NCBI GenBank assembly: GCA_017627955.1
Contig: JAGAFU010000030.1
Location: 1 to 64,000, forward strand
Source of the DNA: Bacteroidales bacterium
GTDB taxonomy: Bacteria > Bacteroidota > Bacteroidia > Bacteroidales > UBA932
Reading direction: 5' to 3'
DNA: 64,000 nt
The position numbers and the translations under genes are program-made. Below, one piece after another: positions 24,989 to 33,510 of this stretch (its first letter is position 1; the number at the start of each line of letters is the position of its first letter). The notes under the pieces are model-generated. The model was not told the origin of the DNA. It was given only the letters and a program-made list of their open reading frames with translations, and searched no databases.

Positions 24989-26251
24989 ATGGCAGTAACA
25001 GAAGTGACCAAAACCTCCTACGGCCAGAGGGTCGGGAGTTCATTCAGGGGAATTGGCTCCGGTTTTCTCCTATTCATTATCGGTACATGCTTGCTTTTCT
25101 GGAATGAGGGGAATGTCTTAAAGAAGAGCCGCTCTTTAAAACGAGCTGATAAAGAGACTTTCGAAATGACAAGTATCAGCACATTGGATCCTCAATATGA
25201 TGGAAAACTTGTGCATGCTTCAGGTAAGACAGAGACCAACGATGTTTTGATTGATAATCTTTTCGGAATCCAGGAGAACGCAGTCAAATTGAGCCGCAAA
25301 GTCGAGTATTACCAGGTCCAGGAGACATCTTCGTCTAAGACCAAGGACAAACTCGGCGGAGGTCAGGAAACCGTGACCACCTATGACTACAAGAACGGGT
25401 GGAGCTCTTCCAGGATCAATTCCTCCGAGTTCAAGGATGAGAAATATCGTGGTTCCAACATAGTCCTCTCTGACGTTGAGAACCAGGATTGGCTCGCTGA
25501 GAATGTCACCTTCGGAGCGTACAGGCTCCCTTCGGAGCTTATCCGGTCCATAAGCGGCGATAAACCCGTGGAACTTTCTCTGAGCGAGGATGTTATCAAG
25601 GCGCTTAACAAGACTGCCGCCATGGTGAAGAAGGACACCACTGTCCTGCTCGCGCAGGCCGCTCTTAAAGAGTACAAGTATGTCCATGTTAATGGAAATG
25701 TTGTCTACATCGGCGCTGACAGCATGAATCCCCAGATCGGAGATGTCAAGATCACCTTCACCAAGGTTCTTCCCGGCGAAGTCTCCATTTTGGCCAAGGT
25801 GGCGGGTGACACCTTCACTAAGCATACCGACAAGAACGGTAAGTCCTTGGAGACACTCACAATGGGTAATATGAGCCAAGAGGCGATGTATGCGTCGGAA
25901 CATGCATCCAACAATGCGAAGAAATGGCTTTTCCGGCTTTTGGGATTCTTCCTTGTCTTAGGCGGTTTGAAAGGAATATTCGGTATTGTCGTCACGATCC
26001 TTAAGGTAATACCGTTCATAGCTAATATAGTCAATCTTGCCGTAAGTTTAGTCCTTTGGGTGGTCGCTTTCGCTTGGTCATTCATAGTTGTGTCGTTAGC
26101 GTGGATTTTCTACGGGCATCCCGTTGGTATCTTGTACCTGGTTATCGCTCTTGGCCTTCTTATCTTCTTCGCTATCAAGGGCAAGGCTCAAGGTCCCCAA
26201 GAGCCCCAGGCCCCCCAGACTCCTGACACCCCCGCTCCGGCGGCCGAGTAA
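24989..26251 (+). CDS. TMEM43 (DUF1625) family membrane protein
   Basis: The 420-aa protein opens with YGQRVGSSFRGIGSGFLLFI and LLFWNEGNVLKKSRSL, the conserved N-terminal helix and NEGR-like motif of the TMEM43 family. A large soluble middle region follows, then at least three C-terminal helices (about 310-400) and a PQ/PA-rich tail. The family spans bacteria and animals, where human TMEM43/LUMA is an inner nuclear membrane protein. No bacterial function is established. It is divergent from the lipoprotein hydrolase and appears monocistronic, as the next gene has its own consensus promoter. Confidence 0.85.
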   Translation: MAVTEVTKTSYGQRVGSSFRGIGSGFLLFIIGTCLLFWNEGNVLKKSRSLKRADKETFEMTSISTLDPQYDGKLVHASGKTETNDVLIDNLFGIQENAVKLSRKVEYYQVQETSSSKTKDKLGGGQETVTTYDYKNGWSSSRINSSEFKDEKYRGSNIVLSDVENQDWLAENVTFGAYRLPSELIRSISGDKPVELSLSEDVIKALNKTAAMVKKDTTVLLAQAALKEYKYVHVNGNVVYIGADSMNPQIGDVKITFTKVLPGEVSILAKVAGDTFTKHTDKNGKSLETLTMGNMSQEAMYASEHASNNAKKWLFRLLGFFLVLGGLKGIFGIVVTILKVIPFIANIVNLAVSLVLWVVAFAWSFIVVSLAWIFYGHPVGILYLVIALGLLIFFAIKGKAQGPQEPQAPQTPDTPAPAAE

Positions 26252-26268
26252 CTTTGGCGGGATTATAG

Positions 26269-26299
26269 TTTGATTATCTCCGGCGAAGTGGTATCTTTG
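26269..26299 (+). promoter_or_regulatory. consensus promoter of the beta-propeller/TonB receptor locus
   Basis: TTTG (26269-26272), 19 bases, then TATCTTTG (26292-26299), a perfect match. The predicted leader is about 25 nt, too short for a cobalamin or TPP riboswitch. Confidence 0.85.
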
Positions 26300-26329
26300 C
26301 CGGAGATTCTTTTTTTAGCTCTTTTGAAT

Positions 26330-27508
26330 ATGAATAGATGTGCACTGCTGGTTTTCAGCGTGGCGGTCCTGGCCGTAGCGGCAGGATGCCAGAAAAGTGA
26401 AACCACCTCCAGGGATGCGGACCTTGCGGGTGTCAATGTTGCAGTAGGTGAAAAAAACGGGGCGTTCAGGAAGCTTTTCGTCCTCAATGAGGGAGGCTTC
26501 CAGAAGAATAATTCCACCCTTGATTTCTTCAGGTTCTCTGATGGGAATTATGTCTCCGACGCTTTCGGATCAATGAATCCTGCTATAGTTCAAGGTCTTG
26601 GAGACACGGGCAATGACCTGGCTCTCCTGAATAACAAGCTCTGGCTCGTGATGAACGGGTCGGGGTATGTCCACGTGATTGATGCCCGGGACGAGGTCCA
26701 TGTGGCCTCTATCGCCATCCCTGATCCTCGTTACGTGGCTTTCGACGCCTCCCATGCTTACGTCAGTTCTTATAACGGAGCTATTTATGGAGGGGATGAG
26801 AAGAAAGGGAAGGTCTATAGGATAGATCTCAAGACATACAGGATCGACGGTGAGGTTGAAGTGGGATACCAGCCGGAGGGATTGGCCGTCGCGGGCAATG
26901 CCTTATATGTCGCCAACAGCGGCGGCTACAATTATGTCCACGAGAAGTCGGTGAGCGTGATCGATCTTTCCACATTCAAGGTCTCGAAGACTATTGAAGT
27001 GGCCTCCAATCTCCATTTCTTGGTATATGATGGTTACGGGAAAATCTGGGTGTCGAGCTACGGGGAGAGTTCGTGGAGCCAGGATGACGGTGGAAACTGG
27101 GTCCAGAGCATGTCGGAGCCGATGGGACTGTATTCCTTTACAACCCAGGTTGGGAGCGGAAGCTCATTGCCCGAGAAAATTGGTGACGTTCATGTCATGT
27201 GCATGACGCGCTCCGCTGATAATATCTATGCGATCGGTAATGCCGCCGAGATGTCCGGAGGTTACGACAACACTCTCTATGAGGTTAGTGTCCGTGGTGG
27301 TTCTGTCACGGCCACTTCACTTTCCAAGACTGACGCGGCAAAGGTTGGCAATCCTTATGGGATATGTGTGAATCCCGAAAACGGCGACATCTACATCGCC
27401 GATGCTGACTACACTGGTCCCGGAAAAGTGTGGTGTTTCACTAAAGACCTGAAACTCAAATGGTCCGCCGTGGCCGGCATGCTTCCGGCCCACATGGTTC
27501 TCTATTAG
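26330..27508 (+). CDS. YncE-like beta-propeller lipoprotein (BtuG/DUF5074-like)
   Basis: The 392-aa lipoprotein (lipobox AVAAGC) is built of repeated blade motifs such as YQPEGLAVAGNALYVANSGG, SVSVIDLSTFKVSKTIEV and NPENGDIYIADADYTGPG, a seven-bladed YncE-like propeller. In Bacteroides, propeller lipoproteins of this kind (BtuG) bind vitamin B12 on the cell surface and cap a TonB-dependent receptor. The next gene, three bases on, is a TonB receptor, so a surface-capture role is likely. The ligand is open, because the third gene is a PnuC-family permease rather than a cobalamin importer. The start was set by the promoter at 26269-26299. Confidence 0.82.
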   Translation: MNRCALLVFSVAVLAVAAGCQKSETTSRDADLAGVNVAVGEKNGAFRKLFVLNEGGFQKNNSTLDFFRFSDGNYVSDAFGSMNPAIVQGLGDTGNDLALLNNKLWLVMNGSGYVHVIDARDEVHVASIAIPDPRYVAFDASHAYVSSYNGAIYGGDEKKGKVYRIDLKTYRIDGEVEVGYQPEGLAVAGNALYVANSGGYNYVHEKSVSVIDLSTFKVSKTIEVASNLHFLVYDGYGKIWVSSYGESSWSQDDGGNWVQSMSEPMGLYSFTTQVGSGSSLPEKIGDVHVMCMTRSADNIYAIGNAAEMSGGYDNTLYEVSVRGGSVTATSLSKTDAAKVGNPYGICVNPENGDIYIADADYTGPGKVWCFTKDLKLKWSAVAGMLPAHMVLY

Positions 27509-27511
27509 TCC

Positions 27512-29548
27512 ATGTTCCCTTCCTTCCTGGCTGCTTTCCTTTTGTTTATCCAGGCACCGGAGTGTCATCCTGAGCATAGCGAAGGATCCGACACCCTGAA
27601 GGCGGCGATGGTGAGTTCCATCTACGGTAGCATCATCGTTCCTCAGCGTATCACTTCCGGGGAGCTTAAATCAGCCTCGGGCCTGTCCGAGGCGGTCCGT
27701 CGTTTCGCGGGGGTCCAACTGCGTGACTATGGGGGAGTGGGAGGCCTTAAGACGGTGAATGTCAGGAGTCTGGGAAGTGAGCACACGGGCGTGTTCATCG
27801 ACGGGATTCAGGTAGATAATGCCCAGAACATGCAGGTGGATCTCGGCCGTTTTTCTCTGGAGGGACTCGGTTCGGTGAGCCTGTTTTCCGGCCAGAAAGT
27901 CTCTCCTTTACAGAGCGCCAAGGAATATTCATCGGCCAGCTCATTGTATCTTGAGAGCGCCGAGCCGGTTTTCGCCGGGGGGAAGAGGAATAACTTCGTT
28001 TTTGGGACTGGTGCCGGATCCTTTATGACGATATCTCCGTCAGCGGTGTGGGAGCATCATTTCCCCGGCGGGTCCAAACTGAAGATCTCTGCGGGAGGAG
28101 TCTCCTCCGACGGACGTTACCGGTTTCATGTCAAGGACTTCCGCCAATATTCAGATGGTTCCCTGGCAGGCTATGACACGACCATGACCCGGTTTAACAG
28201 CGACATCACGAGCGCCCGGGTGGAAGCGAGATTGTCCAGCCGCACGGAGGGCATTTCGTCTTGGAATATTCACGCTTATTTCTACGGATCCGGCAGGGGA
28301 CTGCCCGGACCTGTCTACAAAAAGGCCGGGGAGTATCCATTGAGTGAGGACAGGCAGACGGACAGGGACGCGTTCCTGCAAGGGAGATATCACCGTGATC
28401 TGGGAAAGGTGTGGTCTCTCGCGGCCAAGGTGAAGCTCTCTTTCAGTCACCTGGAATACACGGACTTCCCGGAAAATCTCCCACGGTCCCTGAGCGGCCC
28501 TTCGACTCCGCTCAGGGACCGGCCGGCCCGGTATAATTACCGGAATCATGCGGCCTACTTGTCCGCTTCCGCCTCGGCAAGGATTTCCCCTACAATCAGG
28601 ATCAACATCGCTCAGGACATTCAATACGATTACCTCGACTCTGACCTGAGGAGTTTCGCATATCCTGGAAGATTATCCTCCTGGTCGTGCGCCTCGGCAA
28701 TGCTTCACCGCGGCTCTTTCGACGCTTCCGCGACCCTCCTCTATCTGAATGTCATGGACTCTTTCCTTTCCGGCTCCAGCCGGTCGTCAGCAAGGAGGGA
28801 TGTCCTCATGCCTTCCATTGTCTTCAAATGGAAAGCGTCGGAGAACTTGAGTTTTAACGGTTTCGCGAAGCGTTCTTTCAGGATGCCGACTTTCAATGAC
28901 TTGTATTATACGACGGTCGGGACGAAGACCCTTGACCCTGAAGATGCCCTCCAGTTGGATCTTGGAGTATTGTGGGATGTCTGGTCGTCCAAGACCGGGC
29001 ACTTCTCCATTAAGGCTGACGCTTACCGGAACCTTCTGCAGAATAAGATAATAGCAGTCCCGACCTCAAATCAGTTCCGTTGGTCAATGTACAATCTCGG
29101 AAAGGTGTCGGTCATGGGAAGCGAGATCGCGGCGGACTGTTCGACAAAGATTTCCTCGCTCACGGAGATCGGAATGACGGCACGTTACACTTTCCAGTAT
29201 TCACGTGACAGGTCTGATCCCGAGGCTCTCACCTGGAACGGCCAGATACCTTATATTCCCGTTCACAGTGGGTCATTGAACCTGCTCGGGGCCGCTGGCG
29301 GTTGGCGACTGGACATCACGGCTTTCATGACCGGCGAGCGTTACACGACTTCGGCCAACCTACCCGCTTACCAGCTCGCACCTTGGACGACCCTCGATGC
29401 AGCCCTTTCTAAAGGGCTGCGAATCAGCGGCTACGACCTGACGTTAAAACTCCGTCTCAACAATCTCCTTGACCAGCAATATGAGATTGTTGACAACTAT
29501 CCGATGCCTGGTTTCAATTTCCGCTTTGACCTCAGTTTTTCCTTTTAG
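27512..29548 (+). CDS. TonB-dependent outer-membrane receptor
   Basis: The 678-aa protein has a signal sequence, a plug domain (LSEAVRRFAGVQLRDYGGVG ... NVRSLGSEHTGVFIDGIQ, about 65-130) and a 22-strand-type barrel with the C-terminal hallmark LNNLLDQQYEIVDNYPMPG ending FDLSFSF. It would import a scarce ligand using TonB energy, with the upstream propeller lipoprotein as lid. The size is in the BtuB range and far smaller than SusC. Two palindromic repeats lie inside the gene: a family 1 copy encodes CHPEHSEGS just after the signal peptide, and a perfect family 2 inverted repeat encodes SLSGPSTPLRDR around residue 328, probably in a loop. Confidence 0.9.
   Translation: MFPSFLAAFLLFIQAPECHPEHSEGSDTLKAAMVSSIYGSIIVPQRITSGELKSASGLSEAVRRFAGVQLRDYGGVGGLKTVNVRSLGSEHTGVFIDGIQVDNAQNMQVDLGRFSLEGLGSVSLFSGQKVSPLQSAKEYSSASSLYLESAEPVFAGGKRNNFVFGTGAGSFMTISPSAVWEHHFPGGSKLKISAGGVSSDGRYRFHVKDFRQYSDGSLAGYDTTMTRFNSDITSARVEARLSSRTEGISSWNIHAYFYGSGRGLPGPVYKKAGEYPLSEDRQTDRDAFLQGRYHRDLGKVWSLAAKVKLSFSHLEYTDFPENLPRSLSGPSTPLRDRPARYNYRNHAAYLSASASARISPTIRINIAQDIQYDYLDSDLRSFAYPGRLSSWSCASAMLHRGSFDASATLLYLNVMDSFLSGSSRSSARRDVLMPSIVFKWKASENLSFNGFAKRSFRMPTFNDLYYTTVGTKTLDPEDALQLDLGVLWDVWSSKTGHFSIKADAYRNLLQNKIIAVPTSNQFRWSMYNLGKVSVMGSEIAADCSTKISSLTEIGMTARYTFQYSRDRSDPEALTWNGQIPYIPVHSGSLNLLGAAGGWRLDITAFMTGERYTTSANLPAYQLAPWTTLDAALSKGLRISGYDLTLKLRLNNLLDQQYEIVDNYPMPGFNFRFDLSFSF
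27564..27589 (+). repeat. family 1 palindromic repeat at the mature N-terminus of the TonB receptor
   Basis: The copy reads GTCATCCTGAGCATAGCGAA followed by GGATCC, differing slightly from the 20431 copy. In frame it encodes CHPEHSEGS. Confidence 0.75.
28485..28520. repeat. family 2 palindromic repeat inside the TonB receptor
   Basis: GGTCCCTGAGCGG (28485-28497) and CCGCTCAGGGACC (28508-28520) are perfect 13-bp inverted arms around a 10-base loop. A diverged relative lies in uvrB at 47924-47967. Confidence 0.85.
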
Positions 29549-29609
29549 CGTTGAGGCGGGAGATGGAGCCATTGCCGTCGTGTATCAGTACGATATTAAA
29601 GGATTTTCG

Positions 29610-29617
29610 TATATTTG
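29610..29617 (+). promoter_or_regulatory. -7-like element before the PnuC-family gene (TATATTTG)
   Basis: A full TAnnTTTG match ends six bases before ATG 29624, so transcription would start almost at the start codon. There is no -33 box. The gene may instead be read from the upstream operon. Confidence 0.3.
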
Positions 29618-29623
29618 TACGAT

Positions 29624-30196
29624 ATGGACATCGTGCAAATCATAGAGATAGTGGCCCTCGTCATGGGCATTCCTTACATGATTCTGGAAGTTCTCCAGAA
29701 GAACACCATGTGGTACTTCGGCCTTTTCACAAGCACAGCCTGCGCCATCCAGTTCTTCCTTGAGAGCAACTGGGCCAATATGGGACTTAATATTTATTAC
29801 GTCGGAATGGCTTTCTGGGGGCTTTACCAATGGAGGAAGGACAGCTCTGAAGTTGAGGCTGATGTCCACCTCAGAAAGCTTTCTCCAAAGATGGCGATGC
29901 TCAGCGCCGCCATATTCATATTCGGGACTGGTCTTCTGGTCTGGCTTCTGACTGTCCTTAATGACAGCAACCCATGGCTGGATGCGCTCTCCACTTGCCT
30001 GTGCGTAATCGGTATGCTTTGGCTGGCCAAATCCATCCCTTATCACTGGATTCTATGGGTCATCGGGGACACCATTCTCGTCGTGATGTGCTTCATGGCC
30101 GGCAAGTATTGGATGACGGCCCTGTATGTGGCCTACGTGATTGCCTCGTCATACGGGTTCTTCCACTGGAGGAAGAGAGGAGAATATGTTAATTGA
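29624..30196 (+). CDS. pnuC: PnuC-family vitamin transporter (nicotinamide riboside or thiamine type)
   Basis: The 190-aa protein has about seven short hydrophobic helices and the PnuC hallmarks: an early MGIPYMILEVLQKNTMWYFG and the ligand-region GLNIYYVGMAFWGLYQWRK, with later AKSIPYHWILWVIGDT. PnuC proteins are SWEET-like facilitators for nicotinamide riboside. In Bacteroidota a close relative, PnuT, is assigned to thiamine and is found with TonB receptors. Location 75 bases behind the TonB receptor suggests it is the inner-membrane step of the same uptake route. No TPP riboswitch is visible, so the vitamin is undecided. The frame opens at a TTG (29615), but ATG 29624 is preferred. Confidence 0.85.
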   Translation: MDIVQIIEIVALVMGIPYMILEVLQKNTMWYFGLFTSTACAIQFFLESNWANMGLNIYYVGMAFWGLYQWRKDSSEVEADVHLRKLSPKMAMLSAAIFIFGTGLLVWLLTVLNDSNPWLDALSTCLCVIGMLWLAKSIPYHWILWVIGDTILVVMCFMAGKYWMTALYVAYVIASSYGFFHWRKRGEYVN

Positions 30197-30226
30197 TATT
30201 TCTTAATATTAAATAACCAATCTATT

Positions 30227-32386
30227 ATGAAGTCTTTAAGGAATGTTGTCGTTTCAGCTATCATGGCTTTCGCCTGCGCTTTGCCGGCGGTTGCCCAGCT
30301 GCCTTACATGGACAAGAACCTAAGTCCTGAGCAGCGGGCGGAGGATCTCGTCGGGAGGCTCACCCTTAAGGAAAAGGCGTCCTTGATGGATTTTAATTCC
30401 CAGGCGATTCCACGTCTCGGAATCAACGCTTACAACTGGTGGAACGAGGCTCTGCATGGTGTTGCCCGCAACGGCTACGCCACCATGTACCCGATGCCTA
30501 TCGGCATGGCCGCTTCCTTCGACCCACAGCTGATTGAGGAAGTGTTCACTTCTGTCAGTGACGAGGCCAGGGTCAAGTACCGCCTGGCTCGCACGGTCGA
30601 GGATCGCGAGAGCCTTCAGTACGCCGGTCTCACTTTCTGGACCCCGAATATCAACATATTCAGGGATCCCCGCTGGGGCAGGGGAATGGAGACATACGGT
30701 GAGGATCCTTACCTGACTGGCGTGCTCGGTTCCGCTGTCGTCAGGGGACTTCAAGGAGACACCTCCGACGGACATCTCAAGGCCCAGGCCTGTGCGAAGC
30801 ATTTCGCCGTCCACTCCGGCCCTGAATCTCTGAGGCATACATTCGATGCCAATGTCTCTGAGAGGGACCTTTGGGAGACTTACCTGGCCGCCTTCAAGGA
30901 CCTTGTCACAAAGGCGCAGGTGCAGGAAGTGATGTTCGCCTACAACCGTTTCGAGGGCTATCCTTGCGGCGCCTCAACGAGGCTCCTCCAGGACATCCTG
31001 AGAAAGGAATGGGGCTATAAGGGATTGATAGTCAGCGACTGCTGGGCTGTCTCTGACTTTGTGGGAGAGCAGTACCACAACTGGGCCAAGACTCCTGTCG
31101 AGGCTATTGCCGCGTCGGCTCTCGCCGGCCTGGATGTGGAATGCGGTAATCTGACCAACCTTCTTCCCGAGGCTGTGGAGAAAGGCCTCCTGAAGGAATC
31201 TGACCTTGACGAGCATGTCAAGAGGCTTCTGGCCGTGAGGTTTGCCCTTGGAGAGATGGATTTCGAGTCTCCTTGGGACAGTATTCCCGAGTCCGCCCTC
31301 CTCTCCGAGGAGCATAAGTCCCAGTCGCTGGACATCGCCCGCAAGAGCATGGTTCTTCTGAAGAATGACGGCATACTCCCTCTTGCCAAGGACGCGAAGG
31401 TGGCCCTCATCGGCCCCAACGCCGCCGACTCTGTCATGATGTGGGGCAACTACGAGGGCACTCCTGTCCGTACCGTGACCCTTTACGACGCCATGAAGGA
31501 AAGGGTTCCTGATCTGAAATATCTGCGCGCCTGCCCTCACGCCGCTGAGCTTGAGGAGACTCCGACCGACATCGACGCTGTCGTGGATTCCCTTGACGGC
31601 TTTGAGACCGTGATCTTCGCCGGAGGCATCACCCCTCGTCTCGAGGGTGAGCAGATGGATGATGTGGATATTCCCGGATTCCTTGGTGGGGACAGGACTT
31701 CCATAGAGCTCCCCGCAATCCAGAAGCAGCTTGTGAAAGCCCTTGTGGATGCTGGTAAGAAGGTTATATTCGTGAACTTCTCCGGAAGCACCATCGCCCT
31801 CAAGGATGAGGACAAGCTTTGCTCAGCTATTCTCCAGGCTTGGTATCCCGGTCAGGAGGGAGGTTATGCTGTCGCCGATGTCCTCTATGGCGATTTCAAC
31901 CCTTCAGGAAGGCTTCCTTTGACTTTCTATGCCGATGACTCCCAGGTCAAAGACTTCAACGACTATGACATGGAAGGCAGGACCTACCGTTATTTCCGCG
32001 GCACTCCGCTTTATCCTTTCGGATATGGCCTGAGCTACACTAACTTCAAATATGGCCGTCCGAAGTTCAAGACTATGGCTGATGGCTCGAAGGCAGTTGT
32101 CGTCAGGGTCAAGAACAAGGGCCGCAAGGATGGAGACGAGATCGTCCAGCTTTACATCAGCAGGCCTGACGACGCCCAGGGTCCTGTCAAGGCTCTCCGT
32201 GGCATGAAGAGGGTCTCCCTTAAGGCCCGCAAGGCCGCCAAGGTCGTGATCCCGATCGAGGAAGACACCTTTAACTGGTGGGACGCTGAGGCCGGCAGGG
32301 TGGTTCCCCGCTCTGGCGAGTATGTGCTCTATGTCGGTGGCTCCTCCGCTGACACCGCCCAGAAGACCATCAAGGTTACGATCTAA
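30227..32386 (+). CDS. glycoside hydrolase family 3 (beta-glucosidase/xylosidase)
   Basis: The 719-aa secreted enzyme (signal peptide ending LPAVAQ) has the GH3 layout. The N-terminal TIM barrel carries NWWNEALHGVARNG, WTPNINIFRDPRWGRG and TYGEDPYLTG, and nucleophile Asp in GLIVSDCWAV (about 270). The alpha/beta sandwich carries ARKSMVLLKNDGILPL, and a C-terminal Fn3-like domain carries RYFRGTPLYPFGYGLSYTNF. The NWWNEALHG and TYGEDP signatures resemble beta-xylosidase/beta-glucosidase members. There is no PA14 insertion. No SusC/SusD pair is nearby, so this is not a classical polysaccharide utilization locus. A strong hairpin follows. Substrate specificity is unproven. Confidence 0.9.
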   Translation: MKSLRNVVVSAIMAFACALPAVAQLPYMDKNLSPEQRAEDLVGRLTLKEKASLMDFNSQAIPRLGINAYNWWNEALHGVARNGYATMYPMPIGMAASFDPQLIEEVFTSVSDEARVKYRLARTVEDRESLQYAGLTFWTPNINIFRDPRWGRGMETYGEDPYLTGVLGSAVVRGLQGDTSDGHLKAQACAKHFAVHSGPESLRHTFDANVSERDLWETYLAAFKDLVTKAQVQEVMFAYNRFEGYPCGASTRLLQDILRKEWGYKGLIVSDCWAVSDFVGEQYHNWAKTPVEAIAASALAGLDVECGNLTNLLPEAVEKGLLKESDLDEHVKRLLAVRFALGEMDFESPWDSIPESALLSEEHKSQSLDIARKSMVLLKNDGILPLAKDAKVALIGPNAADSVMMWGNYEGTPVRTVTLYDAMKERVPDLKYLRACPHAAELEETPTDIDAVVDSLDGFETVIFAGGITPRLEGEQMDDVDIPGFLGGDRTSIELPAIQKQLVKALVDAGKKVIFVNFSGSTIALKDEDKLCSAILQAWYPGQEGGYAVADVLYGDFNPSGRLPLTFYADDSQVKDFNDYDMEGRTYRYFRGTPLYPFGYGLSYTNFKYGRPKFKTMADGSKAVVVRVKNKGRKDGDEIVQLYISRPDDAQGPVKALRGMKRVSLKARKAAKVVIPIEEDTFNWWDAEAGRVVPRSGEYVLYVGGSSADTAQKTIKVTI

Positions 32387-32445
32387 CTCCCTGAAGATAC
32401 CATAATTCCTAGGAGACACTCCGCTACTGATAATCAATTATTTAG

Positions 32446-32483
32446 GCTAACTCCCATGGTCGTTTTCGGCCATGGGAGTTAAC
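32446..32483 (+). terminator. hairpin after the GH3 gene
   Basis: TAACTCCCATGG (32448-32459) pairs perfectly with CCATGGGAGTTA (32470-32481), closing through CG pairs to a TTTT loop. There is no long U-tract, but position after the gene suits a terminator. Confidence 0.65.
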
Positions 32484-32529
32484 TTATCTCGCTGATTCTC
32501 AGCAGACAAGTGTCTCCATATTAAAGAAA

Positions 32530-32636
32530 TGTTTTTCTGTTTCTTTGTGCTGTTTTTCTGTTTCTTATGATTATTTACGTTTGCTTAACGTAACTTCGTG
32601 TAGAGTTGTTTATTGTGAATAATGAACAAAGAAACA
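32530..32636 (+). promoter_or_regulatory. operator-like repeats upstream of the ORF6N gene
   Basis: TGTTTTTCTGTTTCTT occurs twice as an exact direct repeat (32530-32545, 32551-32566), with period 21 bp, two helix turns. An inverted copy of its end, CAAAGAAACA, lies at 32627-32636, pairing with TGTTTCTTTG at 32538-32547. Between them TTACGTT/AACGTAA forms another inverted repeat (32575-32593). A one-mismatch -7 box, TAACTTCG, is at 32591-32598. Confidence 0.5.
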
Positions 32637-32643
32637 AATATCC

Positions 32644-33510
32644 ATGAATTCTACGGTAGAAGAGGGATTACAACCCATAGAGAGTAAGATACATGAAATA
32701 CGGGGTGTTCAAGTAATTTTGGATACTGACATAGCAGTGTTATATGGGATAGCTACCAAGCGTCTAAATGAACAGGTAAAACGTAATGCGTCACGGTTTC
32801 CTAGTGATTTTATGTTTCAGCTGACGAAGGATGAGTTGTATAGTTTGCGGTCGCATTTTGCGACCGCAAACTGGAGCAAACGCAGAAGTTTGCCATATGC
32901 TTTCACAGAGTTGGGTGTCTCTATGTTGAGTAGCGTCCTAACATCAGAGGTGGCGATTCAGACAAATGTCAGGATTATGCGAGTATTTGCGTCTATGCGC
33001 AGATTCCTGGTTTCTAACGCTCAAGTGTTCCAACGACTGGATACTTTGGAATACAAAATAATCGCAACCGACGAGAAGGTTGAGAAACTATATGACAAGC
33101 TTGAGGAAGGTAAACTGACATCCAGGCAGGGTATCTTCTTTGACGGTCAGATATTCGATGCTTATAGCTTTATTTCTGGACTCATTAAACAAGCTGATAG
33201 AGAAATACTTCTATTTGACAATTATGTTGATGAATCAGTACTTATACTTCTGGACAAGCGAGAACCGGGTGTTTCAGTAACTATCTATACAAAACAGATC
33301 TCTGATCAACTTCAATTAGACATTGCCAGGCATAATTCCCAATATGAACCTATTGACATAAGACCATTCAATAAGGCACACGATCGCTTTCTTGTTATTG
33401 ACGATATGGTTTATCATTTTGGAGCGTCACTTAAGGATCTTGGAAAAAAATGGTTTGCTTTCTCGTTGATGCGAGACATCAAACCACAAGATTTAATCAA
33501 ACGGTTATAG
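32644..33510 (+). CDS. ORF6N-domain protein with PLD-like C-terminal domain
   Basis: The 288-aa protein begins with an ORF6N DNA-binding domain (IHEIRGVQVILDTDIAVLYG, KRLNEQVKRNASRFPSDFMF, FTELGVSMLSSVL, about 10-115), known from phage anti-repressor and KilA-N-type proteins. A coiled linker (about 130-160) leads to a C-terminal domain with AHDRFLVIDD and HFGASLKDLGKKW, resembling a phospholipase-D-like half with one H-x-R/K-type motif where HKD would be. It is AT-rich relative to its neighbours and stands alone behind repeat-rich regulatory DNA, so horizontal acquisition is likely. It may autoregulate through those repeats (inference). Biological role is unknown. Confidence 0.8.
   Translation: MNSTVEEGLQPIESKIHEIRGVQVILDTDIAVLYGIATKRLNEQVKRNASRFPSDFMFQLTKDELYSLRSHFATANWSKRRSLPYAFTELGVSMLSSVLTSEVAIQTNVRIMRVFASMRRFLVSNAQVFQRLDTLEYKIIATDEKVEKLYDKLEEGKLTSRQGIFFDGQIFDAYSFISGLIKQADREILLFDNYVDESVLILLDKREPGVSVTIYTKQISDQLQLDIARHNSQYEPIDIRPFNKAHDRFLVIDDMVYHFGASLKDLGKKWFAFSLMRDIKPQDLIKRL

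Noticed and set aside
26252..26329. Cobalamin or TPP riboswitch before the propeller/TonB locus
   Set aside because: The consensus promoter leaves a leader of about 25 nt, and no conserved B12-box or thi-box sequence is present.
32530..32566. Two direct repeats considered as a mini CRISPR
   Set aside because: Only two 16-bp copies with a 5-bp gap and no cas genes nearby. Operator-like spacing explains them better.
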